A stretch of 17,279 nt of DNA from Collybiopsis luxurians FD-317 M1 (GCA_000827265.1 KN834890.1:8342-25620); one strand, 5' to 3'. Positions 1 to 11,286 are shown, counted from the stretch's first letter. A program made the numbers and translations. The notes: generated from the sequence alone by a model not told the origin.

Positions 1-485
1 TCAGCAAAATTTTATAATTACTTATTTTCCGGTATCCCTCGGGATTGGAGGTGCAGATGTTCTGGTCCTAGTTCGGACCGAGTTCAGTAGGCTCATGAAC
101 CAAACCGCAACAACACAGGTAGCTGTGCCTGATCCTTTATGGGGAACTTTGTATTAAGAGCACTGTGATGCTGACACTAGGATCATACTGTATAAATTGT
201 CATGGTTATTACATTGAGCACAATTTATTTAGCCATTCGATTTAACCAAGCCACAATGCAACGGACTCGAATCCGGAATAAATGATACGCAGCGGCAACG
301 ACCCATTACTCATGGCAGGCCCACGAGTTCAATACAGTGAGCCACATACTTTGATCTGTGCGATGGCAGATGAAACTTGATCCCCATCACCTCAAGATAG
401 GGGTTCAGGATCTCACAATTTATTTTCTGGCAGTATAAAGATCTCATCGAAACTGTCCCACCTGGTCCTACCGCCACTAGCCAGG
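1..485. other. Upstream intergenic region, no gene seen
   Basis: I see no coding exon, RNA gene or repeat here. The segment leads into the membrane-protein gene that starts at 486 and presumably holds its promoter. Short frames on either strand have no recognisable protein pattern. Confidence 0.5.
434..439 (+). promoter_or_regulatory. Possible TATA box of the membrane-protein gene
   Basis: TATAAA lies 47 nt before the proposed ATG at 486. Many fungal promoters lack a strict TATA box, so this is supported by motif and position only. Confidence 0.3.
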
Positions 486-2058
486 ATGGGGACAACAATT
501 GCAGAATCATCGTTATTCTCTGTGCCAGTTATAATTCTTGCTCCAATTATTGATTTTGCGGTGGGCATACTACTAGCTATTTGTTTGTATATGTCTCACT
601 GCCTCTGAATACTTCTAGCTTGCAGTAGCTCTTTTTGGTGAGATTCAGCGTATTGACTGTTGCTGTGATTTGTTTTTGATTTCTTCAGGCTTCTACACCC
701 TGCTCTTTGGACTGTCATGCTATTTTCTTTACAGAGGAAAAAACATTAACCATCACAAATTGCACCTTGCCTGGATCATCTCACTGTTTTTAATTACTAC
801 ATTGGGAGGCCTTATCAGTGCTTCAAGTGGTCTCGATGATCTGGTTGTTGCCTACACTGCGGTGCGAACTCAAAATTTTGCCCCGTTCCTGGATTTTGTC
901 GAGCAGAGCGAAAGAGAGACAGTCATGGTGTAAATTTTCTCATCACCTTCTTCTCGATGTCTAGTATTAATTGAGTCCACTTCAGAGGAATAGCCTATAC
1001 ATCTATGGTACTTGCAAAGTAAGTAATGATAAAGTTGGTTGTTTCCTGACTGTCCAGTTGTTGACGCACATATCCAGCACAATTACAGACTCTGTCCTTG
1101 TGAGTAAATTTCTGCATTTTATTTAAACGGGGACATGAGATACAAGCCTAGATACATCGCATATTCCTGGTGTGGGGATCCAATGTCTGGATCATAGTGT
1201 TCCCAATTCTATCCTCTCTCGCAACCAATGGTATGTCTTTTGATTTGATTTAATACTTCATACCTTCAAGGAATCAAATACAGCTGTGGGACTTGCAAGT
1301 ACTGTAATGCGGACGAAGGGATTTTCCAACAGTGCAATTCCAGCAAACTTTCAATTGGAGGCAAAGGGAATCAACTTTGGCCTGGGATTTTACTATGCCA
1401 ATGCCGCTCTCAATCTGCTGTTCACTCTAATGATTGGTTTGTGTAAAGTGCCCTTCAGGGGCTGCTTTCTAATTCTGTGCAATAGCTGGACGAATTTGGT
1501 GGGTAGCAGTACGGACAAGCAAATCATTTGGTCGGGATGGTATCATCAATAAGGAATACAAGCACATAATTGCGATCCTGTATGTTAGTTAAGCTATGTT
1601 GGAGATATGTCGCTGATGATTACAGGCTTGAGTGTGGAATTATATATCCAATTACCTTAATCGCACAAGCAGCCACTCAAGGGAATCTCAGTAAAATCGT
1701 TATTCCTGTCAATTTATCAGCGACGGTGATCCTTGTATCAGTAAGTTCAAAATTTTTTTTACCGAAGATTATGTTTGAATGGTCACTAATTGTACAGGGC
1801 ATTGCTCCAACCCTGATTATTTTGCGCACTTGTTTGGGAAGGAGTATTAGTCAGAAAGTCATTGATTCTCAAAAAACAACATATTTGGGTGGCACCTCAA
1901 ATCTGCACTCATCGCATCACACTACAGGGATACCGGGTACCAAAACTCTCTCAAGTCTCATTAATGTTCGGTCCACATTACAAAGTGAGACTGTGGTGCA
2001 GTCCGCAGGTAATATTGAAGTCGCGATTGAAATGAAGAGTGTCACAGACAATGTGTAG
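486..2058 (+). CDS. Nine-exon seven-helix membrane protein, basidiomycete family
   Basis: Proposed exons are 486-582, 689-927, 986-1018, 1058-1099, 1152-1230, 1284-1436, 1486-1579, 1626-1740 and 1798-2058. They total 1113 nt and join into one 370-residue frame with no internal stop. Introns are 39-106 nt with GT..AG ends, e.g. GTATGT at 1231 and 1580, GTGAGT at 1100 and GTAAGT at 1741. Hydrophobic segments lie near residues 13-47, 57-77, 115-145, 150-170, 192-220, 241-262 and 275-298, with a polar tail of about 70 residues. Family-like landmarks are HRIFLVWG (139-146) after helix 3, AGRIWW (215-220) at the end of helix 5 and GIAPTLIILR (285-294) in helix 7. These recur in a large agaricomycete family of multi-pass proteins usually annotated only as hypothetical. 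Cellular role is unknown; a GPCR-like role would be speculation. The start was chosen because it is the first in-frame ATG before helix 1. The least certain part is exons 3-4, where the 39-nt intron 1019-1057 could instead be read through. Unlike its neighbours it carries no nonsense decay. Confidence 0.82.
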
Positions 2059-2427
2059 TATTGTCTTCATCATAGAACTGGAACTATGGGTTACCTGTTT
2101 TTCATGAGATAACATAATTTTAACAGTTTAACATATCTTTACTATTTCAGAAGGCTATTTATGTGAATTTGCATGCAGTGTAAGTAGTACCATTCAGAAT
2201 AATCACCCTATCAGGTATAGGAAGTCAGCAGCATTATCTAGAATCTAGAGGTGACTATGAAAAATCGAGTTTATGGAGAGAAAGCAAAGAGCATATACAT
2301 GTACTATTTATGAGTGCAGGAAATGCCAAGTTGATGCCAAGTTTGTGTGGTCATGAAATATATGTTTGATCCTTTGCAGGCAATTTTATATCAATAGCAT
2401 GATATTGCATCAGCAAAACTAGTCCTC
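2059..2427. other. 3' flank of the membrane-protein gene
   Basis: AT-rich sequence follows the TAG stop. It presumably holds the 3' UTR and poly(A) site, but I cannot place one with confidence. No other feature is seen. Confidence 0.4.
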
Positions 2428-2587
2428 AGCCCAGGTAGTCAGAGACACCCCCCAAATCCTAGGCAGATTTGAGGTGCCCTGGGATCTCTGGGCATCTCTG
2501 ATTGTCACTCCATGGATGCCCAGAGATCCCAGGCACTCTAAAGCTGCTCAAAGCTGCCTAGGATTTGGGAAGGTGCCCCTAGGGCTG
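2428..2587. repeat. Imperfect hairpin, MITE-like foldback
   Basis: Two 16-bp blocks are perfectly inverted: CCCAAATCCTAGGCAG (2451-2466) with its complement at 2554-2569, and GGGATCTCTGGGCATC (2480-2495) with its complement at 2515-2530. The stretches between them match loosely, with a small insertion in the right arm, and weaker complementarity (CAGCCC / GGGCTG) reaches 2428 and 2587. The loop is about 19 nt. No protein is encoded. A foldback MITE is the simplest explanation; no clear target-site duplication was identified. Confidence 0.7.
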
Positions 2588-4753
2588 TAGGTAGGTTTAC
2601 TAATGTGGTGAATCACATAGTATATAGTACAGCTATCATTGCACAGCATGGGTAGCAATCAGTTACCACACAGTAGAGCTGGAATAGCAGGGCCTCAAGT
2701 TGTACCATTCAAAACTGTCAGACAATAAGTAAACTACACATAAATTAGCATTGTCATGTACCGTAGAATATAGTAAGGCTCATCTCAGCTGATAGTAGAA
2801 CAACTGAGGTGAGCACACAGTGGCTACAGTATCTTGTAGCAACTGTACAGTTTAATATGTAATCAAGGATGTGAACAAAAGTAAATGAAGAAGAGAAAAT
2901 ACTTGAATCAGGAAGTGTCAAAGCTGGCTGTACAGAGCATGGTAACTCCATTCCTAACAAAAACTTTGTTTCCTAGCACACTTTTAGTTATAATTCACCA
3001 ATGGAGGGGGAGAAAAAAATGTTTTAAGGTGCCTTCTATAGCATTGCCCATAAGGTACATTATCACAGGGGAGTGGGTGAGCAGTCATTACAGCTAATAG
3101 GTCAGTGTTGTCACCAACATCTTGCCCTTCCTGAGTGTGCTAGGTGACATTATGATTCTGTGCCTGATGATAAGCAACCCTGAGTTAGTCTTATGCAATG
3201 ATTTCATTTAGTATTCATTGAAATTGAACATTGCCAAGGACAAGAACTTTAACTAGCATGCAGCAGCATTGGCCTATTACACTCAAGTTACGAGTGCATG
3301 GAATGGAATGCTGAGTTTCTGCTCTGACAATTCTGTGCCTGATCCAAGGCAGGCAATTTTGAATTGATCTAATTTTTGCAATTTATACAATTTTAGTTAG
3401 TTTTCATTACATTAATGATCAATGATCCAGGATCTGCAAGGTAATTTGTTCCAGACACTGAAAAGGGCATGAGTCCTGCCATGCATTAGTGTTGGCCCAC
3501 TATGTGTCAAGTTAATTTTCACCCTGTGACTATCTTATTTACCAGACACTGTGTTTATCTTCTGTCCTTGTATTGTAGCAATAAAGTTTGGGTATCTATT
3601 GATTGTTTCTGAAAGTTGGTGGCCAAAAGTGAAGAACTGACAAGGTTTTTACATACTGACATTCTCAGTTGCAACTCTGGGACATTGAAAGTAGTTCTGA
3701 AGTCCAAGTTAGAGCTTAGATCTCTGAAAACATGCCCAGAGGTAAGATCAGATCACAAGATTAGGTAATGATACAAGAAAGAGTTGATGAGATTCAAAAT
3801 TTCAAATTGGGGGCTGAGCAGTCAGGTAGTCAGCGGCTTGTAAAAGCTGGAAACTTATCTCCCCTGATGTGGATCTCATGCATGGCTCATGAGAAATTAC
3901 TGCCTACTGGGGCCAAATTTGGGCATACAAGCCCTCCCTTCTCTTCAGCCAGGTAAGGTATGAAACATTTTCTGACAACAAAAGTCAAATTTAATTTGGA
4001 TGCTATGGCTCATGCTGTTGCTCTGGATAATGTTAAAGTCTTCTTTTTGCAGCAATGTCAATAGATCAACTCAATAGTTCATAACCCTTGTGTTGATTCT
4101 CCTACCTGAGTTGAATGGGTTTTGTTGTTTCTCAATGAGGATTTTCATGCTTGTCAATTTGCTTATGAGTGATTTCGCTTTTTTTGCTACTTTTTCTTTG
4201 GTCACTGACTGGGATTGATAATTTTTATCAGCCACTGTTGTCTACATATGTCATTCACTTGCTCTGTCAATGCAGATAATACTTCTTCTGGGCATGAACA
4301 ACAATAGAGTGTTGGATATAATCCCAATGAAGACTTTTCAATTGAGTGTATTCAAGTTTTCTTTCTTTTTCTTTCCTGTTGTATGACATTCATTTGTCCT
4401 TTATTAATTTATGTCAATGCAAAACTAGTGAGCACCTGTAACAACAATAGCTTGGTCCAAGAAGTGAAGTGTCCTGTGACATCATTCTTTGGAGACGCTA
4501 CACATGGTACTGCCCCTATCTTCGACATCCACTATGTCATCTGCTTCAAGTTGGAACCCTTGGGGGCTAATTTTGTATTTTCTACTCCCGATGCATTGGT
4601 AGTCTGTTTCTCATGACTGCAGTATGTTAGTTCCCCTTCTCCATAATCCACTTTACATTCTCTGTTGTTTCATCCTGCATGCATTGGTGATGCTTCCATC
4701 CTCATCCCAAGTTTTGAAGAGTCCCAGTGTTGCCGCAGTTTGGGTCAGTCTGT
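2588..4753. other. Intergenic DNA, no supported gene
   Basis: The frames here are at most about 77 codons. None shows a recognisable domain, coherent splice chain or conserved motif. Small local repeats occur (for example GATGCCAAGTT doubled near 2332), but nothing forms a larger element. It may include old, unrecognisable transposon remains. Confidence 0.5.
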
Positions 4754-4817
4754 GAACCTTTAATTTTTGCTGAACCTTGAACCTGAACCTGAGGTTCAGG
4801 TTTAAAGGTTCAGGTTC
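4754..4817. repeat. Palindromic cluster of GAACCT / AGGTTC
   Basis: GAACCT occurs four times in one orientation (4754, 4772, 4779, 4785) followed by three copies of its complement AGGTTC (4792, 4806, 4812). The centre is an 11-bp perfect palindrome with a single-base spacer: AACCTGAACCT (4780-4790), G, then AGGTTCAGGTT (4792-4802). Related but weaker copies continue to about 4848. It could form a cruciform or bind a dimeric factor; neither is shown. Confidence 0.75.
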
Positions 4818-4861
4818 AGAGGTGCACCAGGTTTGAACTGGGTTTGACCACTGATAGTGCA

Positions 4862-5062
4862 ATTTGTAGAAAATTCTTGCTCAAAAATTGTTCAAGTAGT
4901 TTATAGTTTTTTTCAACTATATATTATCACTTGAAACACTTAGATTTACCCTATATTTCCTATATTATAAAACATGGGAACTTTTAGATGCTTGTTGGAT
5001 AACTAATAATGACTAATAATTACTAATCACTTTTTGGTGCTGTTTTGTGCAATTTCCAAAAT
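4862..5062. other. AT-rich flank of the copia element
   Basis: No gene is seen. A short array of ACTAATAA-like units lies at about 5000-5030. The five bases before the LTR (5058-5062, AAAAT) would be the target-site duplication, but the partner copy cannot be checked because the other LTR was not found. Confidence 0.4.
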
Positions 5063-5550
5063 TGTTGAAACAGCAATCAGTCTAATGAGCAGTTGAGACT
5101 ATACTCACTGAGTTGTGTATGAAGAATAGAGAGTTTGTGGAGCTTAGAGAAGCAAGTATTCAAGTAGTTAAGAACTATGTGAATTGTCTGTAATGTGAGC
5201 TGAGCTACAGTATTTATACTAAAGCTACTAAACCCTATAACAACATAAGTTGTACCCTAAAACATGTAAATAATAAGATATTGGAGCATAATAAACCCTA
5301 GAATATAGTAATTACTAAGGTATAGTTCATAGTGCAATGTGTAAACTGCACAATATGTATCATAGATGAGTAAGACATAACAAAGTGATGAATAGCATAA
5401 AAGTAGCTATGGGGGATTTATAATACTCAATCTAATAAGTAATTGATTATATACAAATATGAAACAATATGCAGTTGATCAGATCAGTGTGAGTACTAAG
5501 TATAGTTCTACATGATCTGAAGATACTTGTAAGCATCTATCATTTCAACA
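5063..5550 (-). repeat. 3' LTR of the Ty1/copia element
   Basis: The 488-bp LTR is bounded by an 8-bp perfect inverted repeat, TGTTGAAA (5063-5070) and TTTCAACA (5543-5550), with the usual TG..CA ends. It sits directly downstream of the minus-strand polypurine tract and of the end of pol, which fixes its identity. On the minus strand TATAAATA (5211-5218) is a plausible promoter TATA box. The sequence is strongly AT-rich. No matching second LTR was found beyond gag, so length and ends rest on the termini and the tract rather than on an LTR pair. Confidence 0.8.
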
Positions 5551-5560
5551 CTCCCCTTTG
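5551..5560 (-). other. Polypurine tract of the copia element
   Basis: On the minus strand this reads CAAAGGGGAG and is immediately followed by the LTR. In retrotransposons such a tract primes plus-strand DNA synthesis. It lies 10 nt downstream of the proposed pol stop codon. Confidence 0.8.
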
Positions 5561-5569
5561 CTAAGAGTA

Positions 5570-8500
5570 TCAGTGAGAAGAATAAAAATTGATTCCAAGT
5601 TGACCTCGGAATTTCTTGAATTTTAAATATGCAAGATTCTTGGTAAAGATATCTGCAATATTGTTGTCAGTAGGGATATAGAAGAGTTCAATTTCTCCTA
5701 GTTCAACTCATTCTCAAACATAATGATAATGAATTTCAATATGCTTTGATCATTGTTCTTGTACTGAATTTTGTGCAATGAACAAAGCACCTTGATTATT
5801 GCCACATAAAGGTAGAGATCTAATCTCAATACCTATTTCAGAGAAGAGTGATCTAATCCACATCAGCGTCGGCAAGAGTCTGAAAGAGCCATATATTCAG
5901 CTTCAGTAGAAGAGAGTGCAACAGTTTTTTGTTTATGAGAAGTCCAGCAGATTGGTCCATTAGCAAGTTTAACAATCATGCCAGTGTGAGATTTGTGATC
6001 ATCTGAGTCTGATGCCCAATCTGAGTTGCAATGTGTAAGAAAACCTTCTTCTGAAGATCCATCAAATACAAGTTCATAGTTAATAGTGTGTAGTAGATAA
6101 TGGACTATGTATAAGGCTTTAGTAAGATGATCTTTGGAAGGATTTGCACTATATTAACTTAGTTTGATTACTGCATAAGCAATATCAGGTCTTGTACCTA
6201 GCATCAAATATAGTAGAGATCTGATGACACTTTGAAAGTGTTAGTGTAATTCTACATCCACTTTTCCAGTATTTTCAGTAGGATTATATGCTGAAGGTAA
6301 AGGAGTCCTTGCTTCTTTAGTGTCAACCATTTGGAATCATTCAATGACCTTTTGAAGATAAGGTTGTTGATGAAGAATAAGTTTTCTTTTGGAGCAATCA
6401 CATTGGATCTGCATTGCCAAAAATTCCTTTGGTTTGCCAAGATCATGACATTCCCAAATCTTCATGAATTCATGCTTCTTTTTCATTACAAGATCCTTAT
6501 TAGATCCCATGAATAAAGCATCATCCACATATATAATGGCAATTACAGTTTGCCCTTTTTCTTTGAAGACATATACACTGGCATCTGAAATACAGCGCTT
6601 AAATCCCAGTTTACCCATGGAGGCATTACATTCCTTCCACCAGGATAAGCTTGCTTGTTTCAGACCGTAGAGTGCTCAGTGTAGTTTTCAAACCTTGTTT
6701 CCATCCTTAACAAAGCCTTCAGGTTGTTCCATGTAGATTTCTTCATCAAGTTTGCCATAGAGAAAAGCCTATTTAACATTGAGTGCCTGGATTTCCCAGT
6801 CCTCTAATGCAGCTAAGGCAAGAAGTAATTGTACAGTTTCAAATTGTGCTACTGGTGAGAACAACTTGTTATAGCCAACTCCTTCTATTTGTGAGAATCC
6901 TTTAGCAACAAGTCAGGCTTTCTTTCAACCATCTGATTTTATGTTAAAAACCCATCTGCATTTTACAGGTTTACATCCTTCAGGAAGTTTAACTTCCTCA
7001 TATACTGTATGTTTCTTTAATCCATCAATTTCATCCTTACATGCTTGATCCCATTCTTTATGCTCTTTAGGAGGTAAATGTTGATAATGTTTTCTTGAAG
7101 TCCAATGAGATGGATTATTAAAACCCATAGCTTGCCTGTCAAGATCATCAATCATGGCAGTTGGATCAATTGAATGAGAAAGCAAGTAATTTTGTAAATC
7201 TACTCCCCCTTCCTGAACTAGTTGTGACAGAAGTGCATCTGCATTGCCCATTTCAACATCAGTGTCCATAGGATTTTGAGGTGAGACCTGTTCAACTGGT
7301 TTAGGAGGCAAATTATTGCAATCTCTAGAATCTTTGTGACCAGTTTGTTGTCTCCAACCACCTCAAATAACAGGTGTTGGTATAAAACTAGGACAATTAA
7401 GAGCTCGACAAGTTCTAGGTCCAGGGTTCTGTCATTGCCATTCCAATATTTCCTCAGGATCATAGCTAAAAGGATTCAGATTATATGGCCAAAGATGAGG
7501 GTCACCCCAAGGTTGTTCCAGATATTCATCTGGAGCATCAGGACCATCATATTTGTGAGGTAGTTCTGGTAAATTGGGAGTGGGAGGATGAACAGGAGTA
7601 TTTCCTGCAGAAGGATGTTCTGATGATGGATGATATTCTCAGGTGGAATTATCATCTTTGTTGTTATTCAAATCATTGTCATTATCACTGTTAGGTGGAT
7701 GACTTTGATCATCATCAGGGGAAGTAAATGGTATATTTGAATCCAGAATATACAGATCAAAAGAAGGTGGATTAGATTCATCACCAGAGTTAGACCAGAT
7801 GGGTTCAGAAGGTCTCTCTTTCCTGTTGTCATCTGATTTGCACTTTGGAAACCATTTTTCATAAAAGGTTCCTTGGGGTGCAGAATAAACAGTGTTATTA
7901 TTATGCATAAAAATATAGCCTTTGCTTCCTTTATCATATCTGATAAAAGTCATGGCTTCCAAATGTGATTCAAATTTATTTAATCGCTTGTCTGGTGGAA
8001 CAAAGACATAAGTGCCACATTCAAATGTTTTGAAGTATGATACATCAGGTTTCTTTTTAAGAAATACTTCAATTGGTGTTTTCCAGTTCAAATGATGTAA
8101 CAGTGTGCAGTTGTAGACATGTACTGCAGTGGAATGTGAAAATTCCCACCAGGATTCTGGACAGCAAGTGTGGTGTCACATTACTTCAGACTTATCCAGA
8201 AGAGTACAATGTATTCTTTCTGCTTGACCATTTTGTTGATGAACATGAGGTTCTGATGTTTGTAACTCAATTCCTTCCAATTTAAGATAAGCCATGAATT
8301 CTTTGGAAAGGAATCCCCCCCCTGGATCTATGTGTAGTATTTTGACTTTTCGCTCAGTCTGAGTTTCAGCCCAAGCTTTGAGATCTTTAAATGCTTGTGA
8401 TGCTTCAGATTTTTTACAAAGCATGATTAAAACAGTATGAGAAGAGCAGTTGTCCAGTATCATTATTGCATATTTAAATTTGTGATACAATAAAGTCAGC

Positions 8501-10641
8501 ACTTCAATAAGATCTGCATGAACTAGATCTAATGGATTTTCTGCTTGTTTTTCAGACCATGGGTAAGATTTGGAGGCAGCTTTTCCAAGTGCACATCCAC
8601 AACATGGTGAATCTTTGTATGGAATAGGAATCTTAGGAAGACCTTTGACATTATTGGAAGCATTGCATAACACTATTTTTCCTGGATGTCCAAAACAGTT
8701 GTGCCAAGTGTCATAATTGTTAGTCTTTTGACTAGCCATATATTGTTGAGGATTTTGAATCAAAGTCCAGAGCCAATGTAAGGTATCTGAACTGATCATA
8801 GGCTTTAAAGTCATTATAATATTTCAATTAGACTTAAGATGAACAACATATTTTTCTTCATCAATGGTTGTATAACAACCAGATCAGTTTAATTGTCCAA
8901 TTGACAAGAGTCAATGTGTGCATTGTGGTTGGTAATACACTGGATATAACTTGGTCATTTGGGTTATGCCAAGTCCATTGTCATGAGTTATGAATACTGT
9001 TCTGGCACCTTGTATGAAAGTTTTAGAATTTTTATTGACAGTTTGTACAGGAATGGGATCAGGGAATTTTTTATAGTCAGCAAAATCTTCTATATGAGGT
9101 GTAAAATGCCCAGAAGCTCCAGAATTTAGGAGCCATGCTGCTAATTCATGATCAGAACCATTCTTAGCATTCTTATTCACACTATGCACATTTTGCAAAT
9201 AGATTTTATTGTCTGTATCAAATGGAGAAGCAGAAACATATTTATATGTATTTACAGAGTTCATATCTGATACTATGGCATATTTGGAGAAGTCTGAATG
9301 AGTATGAGCCAAGAGTTTCAGTTGTCAAGTGCATAGTTTGGAGAACATCTGTTTTGTACAGTGCAATTGATTAGTGATATTTCTTTTGAGTTTAGAGAGT
9401 GCTACTTGCCAAAAGATAAGTCTTTCATCACTGGAACCATATTCTTCTCCATCCATGTCATTATAATAGGTGGAGCCAAGCTCTTCTCCTTGTTCATCTG
9501 CCATATAGGAATTGTAGATACTATTGATTTGATCAGCAATTCCTATGGTGGAGAGATTGATTTCTTCTTCCTCCTTTTTCATGTTGGCAAGAATCAGATT
9601 GTAGGAGTCTGTAGAAGATCCTTGGACAAAGTCTGAGTGGTCAACACCCTTGAGAGGTTTGCACTTACCAGTAGGAGGTTGTACAAGAGAAGAGGTGGGA
9701 GGTATTTCCTCAGAAATTTGTGCGATATGAGCTGTGGCAAAATTTGCAACAGGAATAGTCAAATTTTCAGTGGTAGTGGATTCATGTGCATGCTGCCTGT
9801 TTCTCTTTCCCCCCTTACCACAATGAGTTTTCCTTGGTTTATTCCCATTGGCAGGAGGATTTTCCTGAGAAGGTTGCTGCCCATTGGGCGCATTTTTTGG
9901 ACCTTTAGGTTTCTTTTGGGAATGCCAGTTGGAAGTGTTATCATTGGGTTGTCAGACACTAGTTATTTGTGCAGCAAGTGCCGAAGAATTGCCAGACTTT
10001 TGTCAACAATATTCATCAGCAATGGAAGGAATAATTTTGGCAGGAGTAAGAGCAGTACTTTGAGCCAGTATGGTAGCACAAAATGAATCCCAAGTGGATG
10101 GTAATGCAGCCAGAATAATCATGGTCTTAATGGGATCTGTGAATTTTATGTCCTCATCTGCAAGACAACTGAAGAGACTCATTAGAGAGGAGATTGGGCT
10201 GATGGGATCAGTGTTGTCACTGATAGTAAATGTTATGGCTTCATGAAAAATAGCAAATTTCCCAGCAGCACCTGGTTGACTGTAAGTGGCATATATTTCA
10301 TCCCAGGTTTCTTCTGAAGTGTCTTTGATAACATTTCAAGAGATGTCAGTGGGAAGGCACATTTGAATAGCACTTAAAGCAATATCATCAAAATGATCCC
10401 ATTTGGCTTGCTCATTATGTCATTCCACAGTAGTAACATTTTCTGTTTGTTCAACAGTTTCTTCACCATTAGGACCTGGGACAGTAGTAGTTCTAACCTG
10501 GTCCCTTGGTTGTTCAATATCTCCAGAAACAATTTGCCAAACACCTTGAAGGTGAAGAAAAGCCTTCATGCTTACTTCCTAGGTGGGATAGTTAGCACTG
10601 TTGAGCATGGGGACTTGACTGATAGCAGAAGTGGAAGACAT
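5570..10641 (-). pseudogene. Copia gag-pol polyprotein, inactivated
   Basis: From the ATG at 10641 one frame holds to about 5866, interrupted only by stop codons; a frameshift near 5866-5870 moves the RNase H tail to another frame that ends at 5570. Landmarks in order are: gag with a YPT-stop-EV motif (10579); a protease active-site motif reading NSGAS instead of DSGAS (9112-9126); the pre-integrase zinc site HNCFGH..CCGC; integrase with Asp in HADL (about 8520), Asp in HIDPGG (about 8325) and Glu in GQAERIH (about 8220), so DDE is retained; reverse transcriptase with KCRWVF (about 6950) and YVDD (6520-6531); RNase H with NSDWA and TEAEY (5890-6030). Main-frame stops: 17 TGA, 2 TAG (10579, 6769) and 2 TAA (6241, 6154). 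Three more TGA lie in the shifted tail (5750, 5714, 5708). Many fall where the family normally has Arg. Length without the breaks is about 1,690 codons, ordinary for fungal copia. Confidence 0.93.
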
Positions 10642-11286
10642 TGTGAGTGATATTGGTTCTATAAAGGGGAATTAACAGTTAGAAATCTGTTTCCTCAAGT
10701 TATGAATACAGAATGCATCAACTTCAGTCTTAAACCCAATTGACTTATGTTATTCAAGTGATATGATCATATTTTTATCCATCAATATATCCATCTCTGA
10801 TCTGATTATGCCTATCAGACTCAGCAAAGCTTATATAAAAATCCAAATGCCAATAAAAAGCCTAATTGACTAGACATTCTTCTATTCATGCACTATAAGC
10901 ACCGAACAGAGAACAATCCTCTCATTCAGTGTGAAAGGGACTTAAGGCAAGTGGGGAATTATTAATTCTATGGAGGCCAAGAGATCTCACATGAGTTCAC
11001 ATTTACCCAGCCTATGCAGTCATGCTTTTGGCTTTCTGAAATACCTGTATATCTGAATATCTGAAAATCTGAAAATACCAGTGATCACTGCTGCCCACCA
11101 CCATTGTAGCTCTAGCCCATGATCAGCCTTGCATTGAAGTCCTTGCTGCTTGCACATTGTCTACACCTGTATTTTTTTTTTATATCTCTTCTCTCTTCCT
11201 TCTTCACATTGCTCCCTTTTTCCTTTTTCCTTTTGCTGAGGTGTTTACACAAGTATGTCTAAATAAAATTAGAGCTGATTTTTGAA
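10642..11286. other. Region upstream of copia gag, no gene seen
   Basis: This should contain the leader, primer-binding site and 5' LTR of the copia element, but no similarity to the 3' LTR is visible. A stretch near 11040-11080 repeats AATATCTGAA / AAATCTGAA. A long pyrimidine-rich tract follows at about 11168-11236. Such CT tracts are common in fungal promoters and may belong to the fragment starting near 11287. Confidence 0.45.

Larger units (their letters stand above)
5063..10641 (-). mobile_element. Degenerate Ty1/copia LTR retrotransposon, 5' LTR not found
   Basis: The domain order on the minus strand is gag, protease, integrase, reverse transcriptase, RNase H, then polypurine tract and LTR. 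Integrase before reverse transcriptase is diagnostic for Ty1/copia. The 3' end is complete; the 5' end is not. Upstream of the gag ATG (10641) I find neither a sequence resembling the LTR at 5063-5550 nor a clear primer-binding site. The copy was therefore 5'-truncated or lost its 5' LTR. It is certainly non-functional: 21 nonsense codons, a frameshift and a substituted protease active site. Confidence 0.93.

Noticed and set aside
262..275. Hairpin CGGACTCGAATCCG resembling a tRNA T-arm
   Set aside because: No acceptor stem, D-arm or anticodon arm could be found at the required distances.
4383..4616. 77-codon plus-strand open frame
   Set aside because: No recognisable motif, no splice partners, and a length expected by chance in AT-rich intergenic DNA.
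9361..10086. Plus-strand open frames of up to 149 codons opposite copia gag
   Set aside because: They are complementary to the gag/protease coding strand, show no domain pattern or splice signals, and end where the gag frame composition changes.
5570..10641. Use of UGA as a sense codon (for example Trp) to explain the many TGA
   Set aside because: Trp is encoded by TGG throughout the same frames, many TGA sit at family-conserved Arg positions rather than Trp, TAG and TAA also occur, and the intact neighbouring gene ends normally with no internal TGA.
10642..11286. Copia 5' LTR and primer-binding site expected here
   Set aside because: No match by eye to the 3' LTR ends or TATA region, and no sequence complementary to a typical initiator-Met tRNA end.
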